Assembly (NCBI GenBank): GCA_002789615.1
Contig: PFTO01000066.1
Location: 242-5,385, forward strand
Source: Acidobacteria bacterium CG_4_9_14_3_um_filter_49_7
Lineage (GTDB): Bacteria; Acidobacteriota; Holophagae; Thermotomaculales; Thermotomaculaceae
Reading direction: 5' to 3'
Length of the DNA stretch: 5,144 nucleotides
In this document: positions 5,096 through 5,144 of the stretch, piece by piece
Numbering within the stretch: the first letter of the stretch is position 1
Layout: every line of letters starts with the position of its first letter
Program-made: the position numbers and the translations under genes
The notes under the pieces: generated by a model
Database searches by the model: none
Told to the model about the DNA's origin: nothing
What the model saw: the letters and a program-made list of their open reading frames with translations, nothing else

Positions 5096-5144
5096 ATGGC
5101 AGGCGAACGACTGGAACATGCCCTGAAACGATACCGGAAACGAT
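5096..5144 (+). CDS. Possible start of a new gene, cut by window edge
   Basis: An ATG at 5096 follows AAGGAG (5082-5087) with an 8-base spacer and opens a frame without stops to the window end: MAGERLEHALKRYRKR, basic and probably helical. The segment LEHALKRYRK is faintly like the start of ribosomal protein bS21, but sixteen residues cannot support that name. It diverges from the kinase remnant, whose missing 5' end would otherwise overlap this region. TATAAA at 5030-5035 could be a -10 box, but no -35 is evident. The gene could be spurious if the kinase continues upstream through further frameshifts. Confidence 0.4.
   Translation, partial: MAGERLEHALKRYRKR

Noticed and set aside
5055..5144. 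Minus-strand frame containing a HEI motif that might be the kinase H-box
   Set aside because: Only His-Glu-Ile and a few scattered residues fit, the expected Asn-Ser is missing, and a further frameshift would be needed; the opposite-strand start explains the region equally well.
5096..5144. Naming the right-edge open frame as ribosomal protein bS21
   Set aside because: Only sixteen residues are visible and the usual bS21 N-terminus is absent; the likeness is limited to a basic helix.

Overview
The window looks like chromosomal DNA of a Gram-negative bacterium of moderate GC content. Evidence is a Tat-type lipoprotein signal, Sec signal peptides, a NapH/NosR-like membrane iron-sulfur protein and an NtrY-like histidine kinase remnant. 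The style recalls Desulfobacterota or a neighbouring proteobacterial lineage, but no marker gene fixes the taxonomy. There are no rRNA or tRNA genes, CRISPR arrays or insertion sequences.

Layout, left to right. (1) Positions 1-326, minus strand: the N-terminal 108 codons of a dimethylargininase (DDAH)-type hydrolase, cut by the window edge. (2) Positions 386-1744, minus strand: an M48-family zinc metalloprotease of the BepA type, with a Tat lipoprotein signal and C-terminal TPR-like helices. It lies 59 bases upstream of the DDAH gene and may be co-transcribed with it. (3) A 143-base divergent spacer. (4) Positions 1900-2886, plus strand: a polytopic membrane protein with two CxxxCP motifs and two [4Fe-4S] sites. 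(5) Positions 2903-3451, minus strand: a RimL-type GNAT acetyltransferase, convergent with the previous gene. Its last ~16 codons run into a palindrome-rich sequence that resembles half of an integron attC site. (6) Positions 3452-3709: a regulatory region with a perfect consensus sigma70 promoter, a perfect 12-base palindrome overlapping its -35 box, and a long inverted repeat in the leader. (7) Positions 3710-4471, plus strand: a secreted protein of unknown function with two apparent beta-rich domains. (8) Positions 4499-5073, minus strand: the C-terminal part of an NtrY-like histidine kinase that is out of frame at a run of six A and has no recognisable start. (9) Positions 5096-5144, plus strand: possibly the first codons of another gene with a good Shine-Dalgarno site.

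The genes do not form one obvious pathway. The window reads as a mosaic of singly transcribed genes with one decayed or frameshifted gene and one possible cassette-like insertion. The best leads for something new are the kinase frameshift, which falls exactly in phase on a dnaX-type A AAA AAG slippery heptamer; the attC-like tail of the acetyltransferase; and the elaborate promoter/leader of the unknown secreted protein. None of these is proven by the sequence alone.
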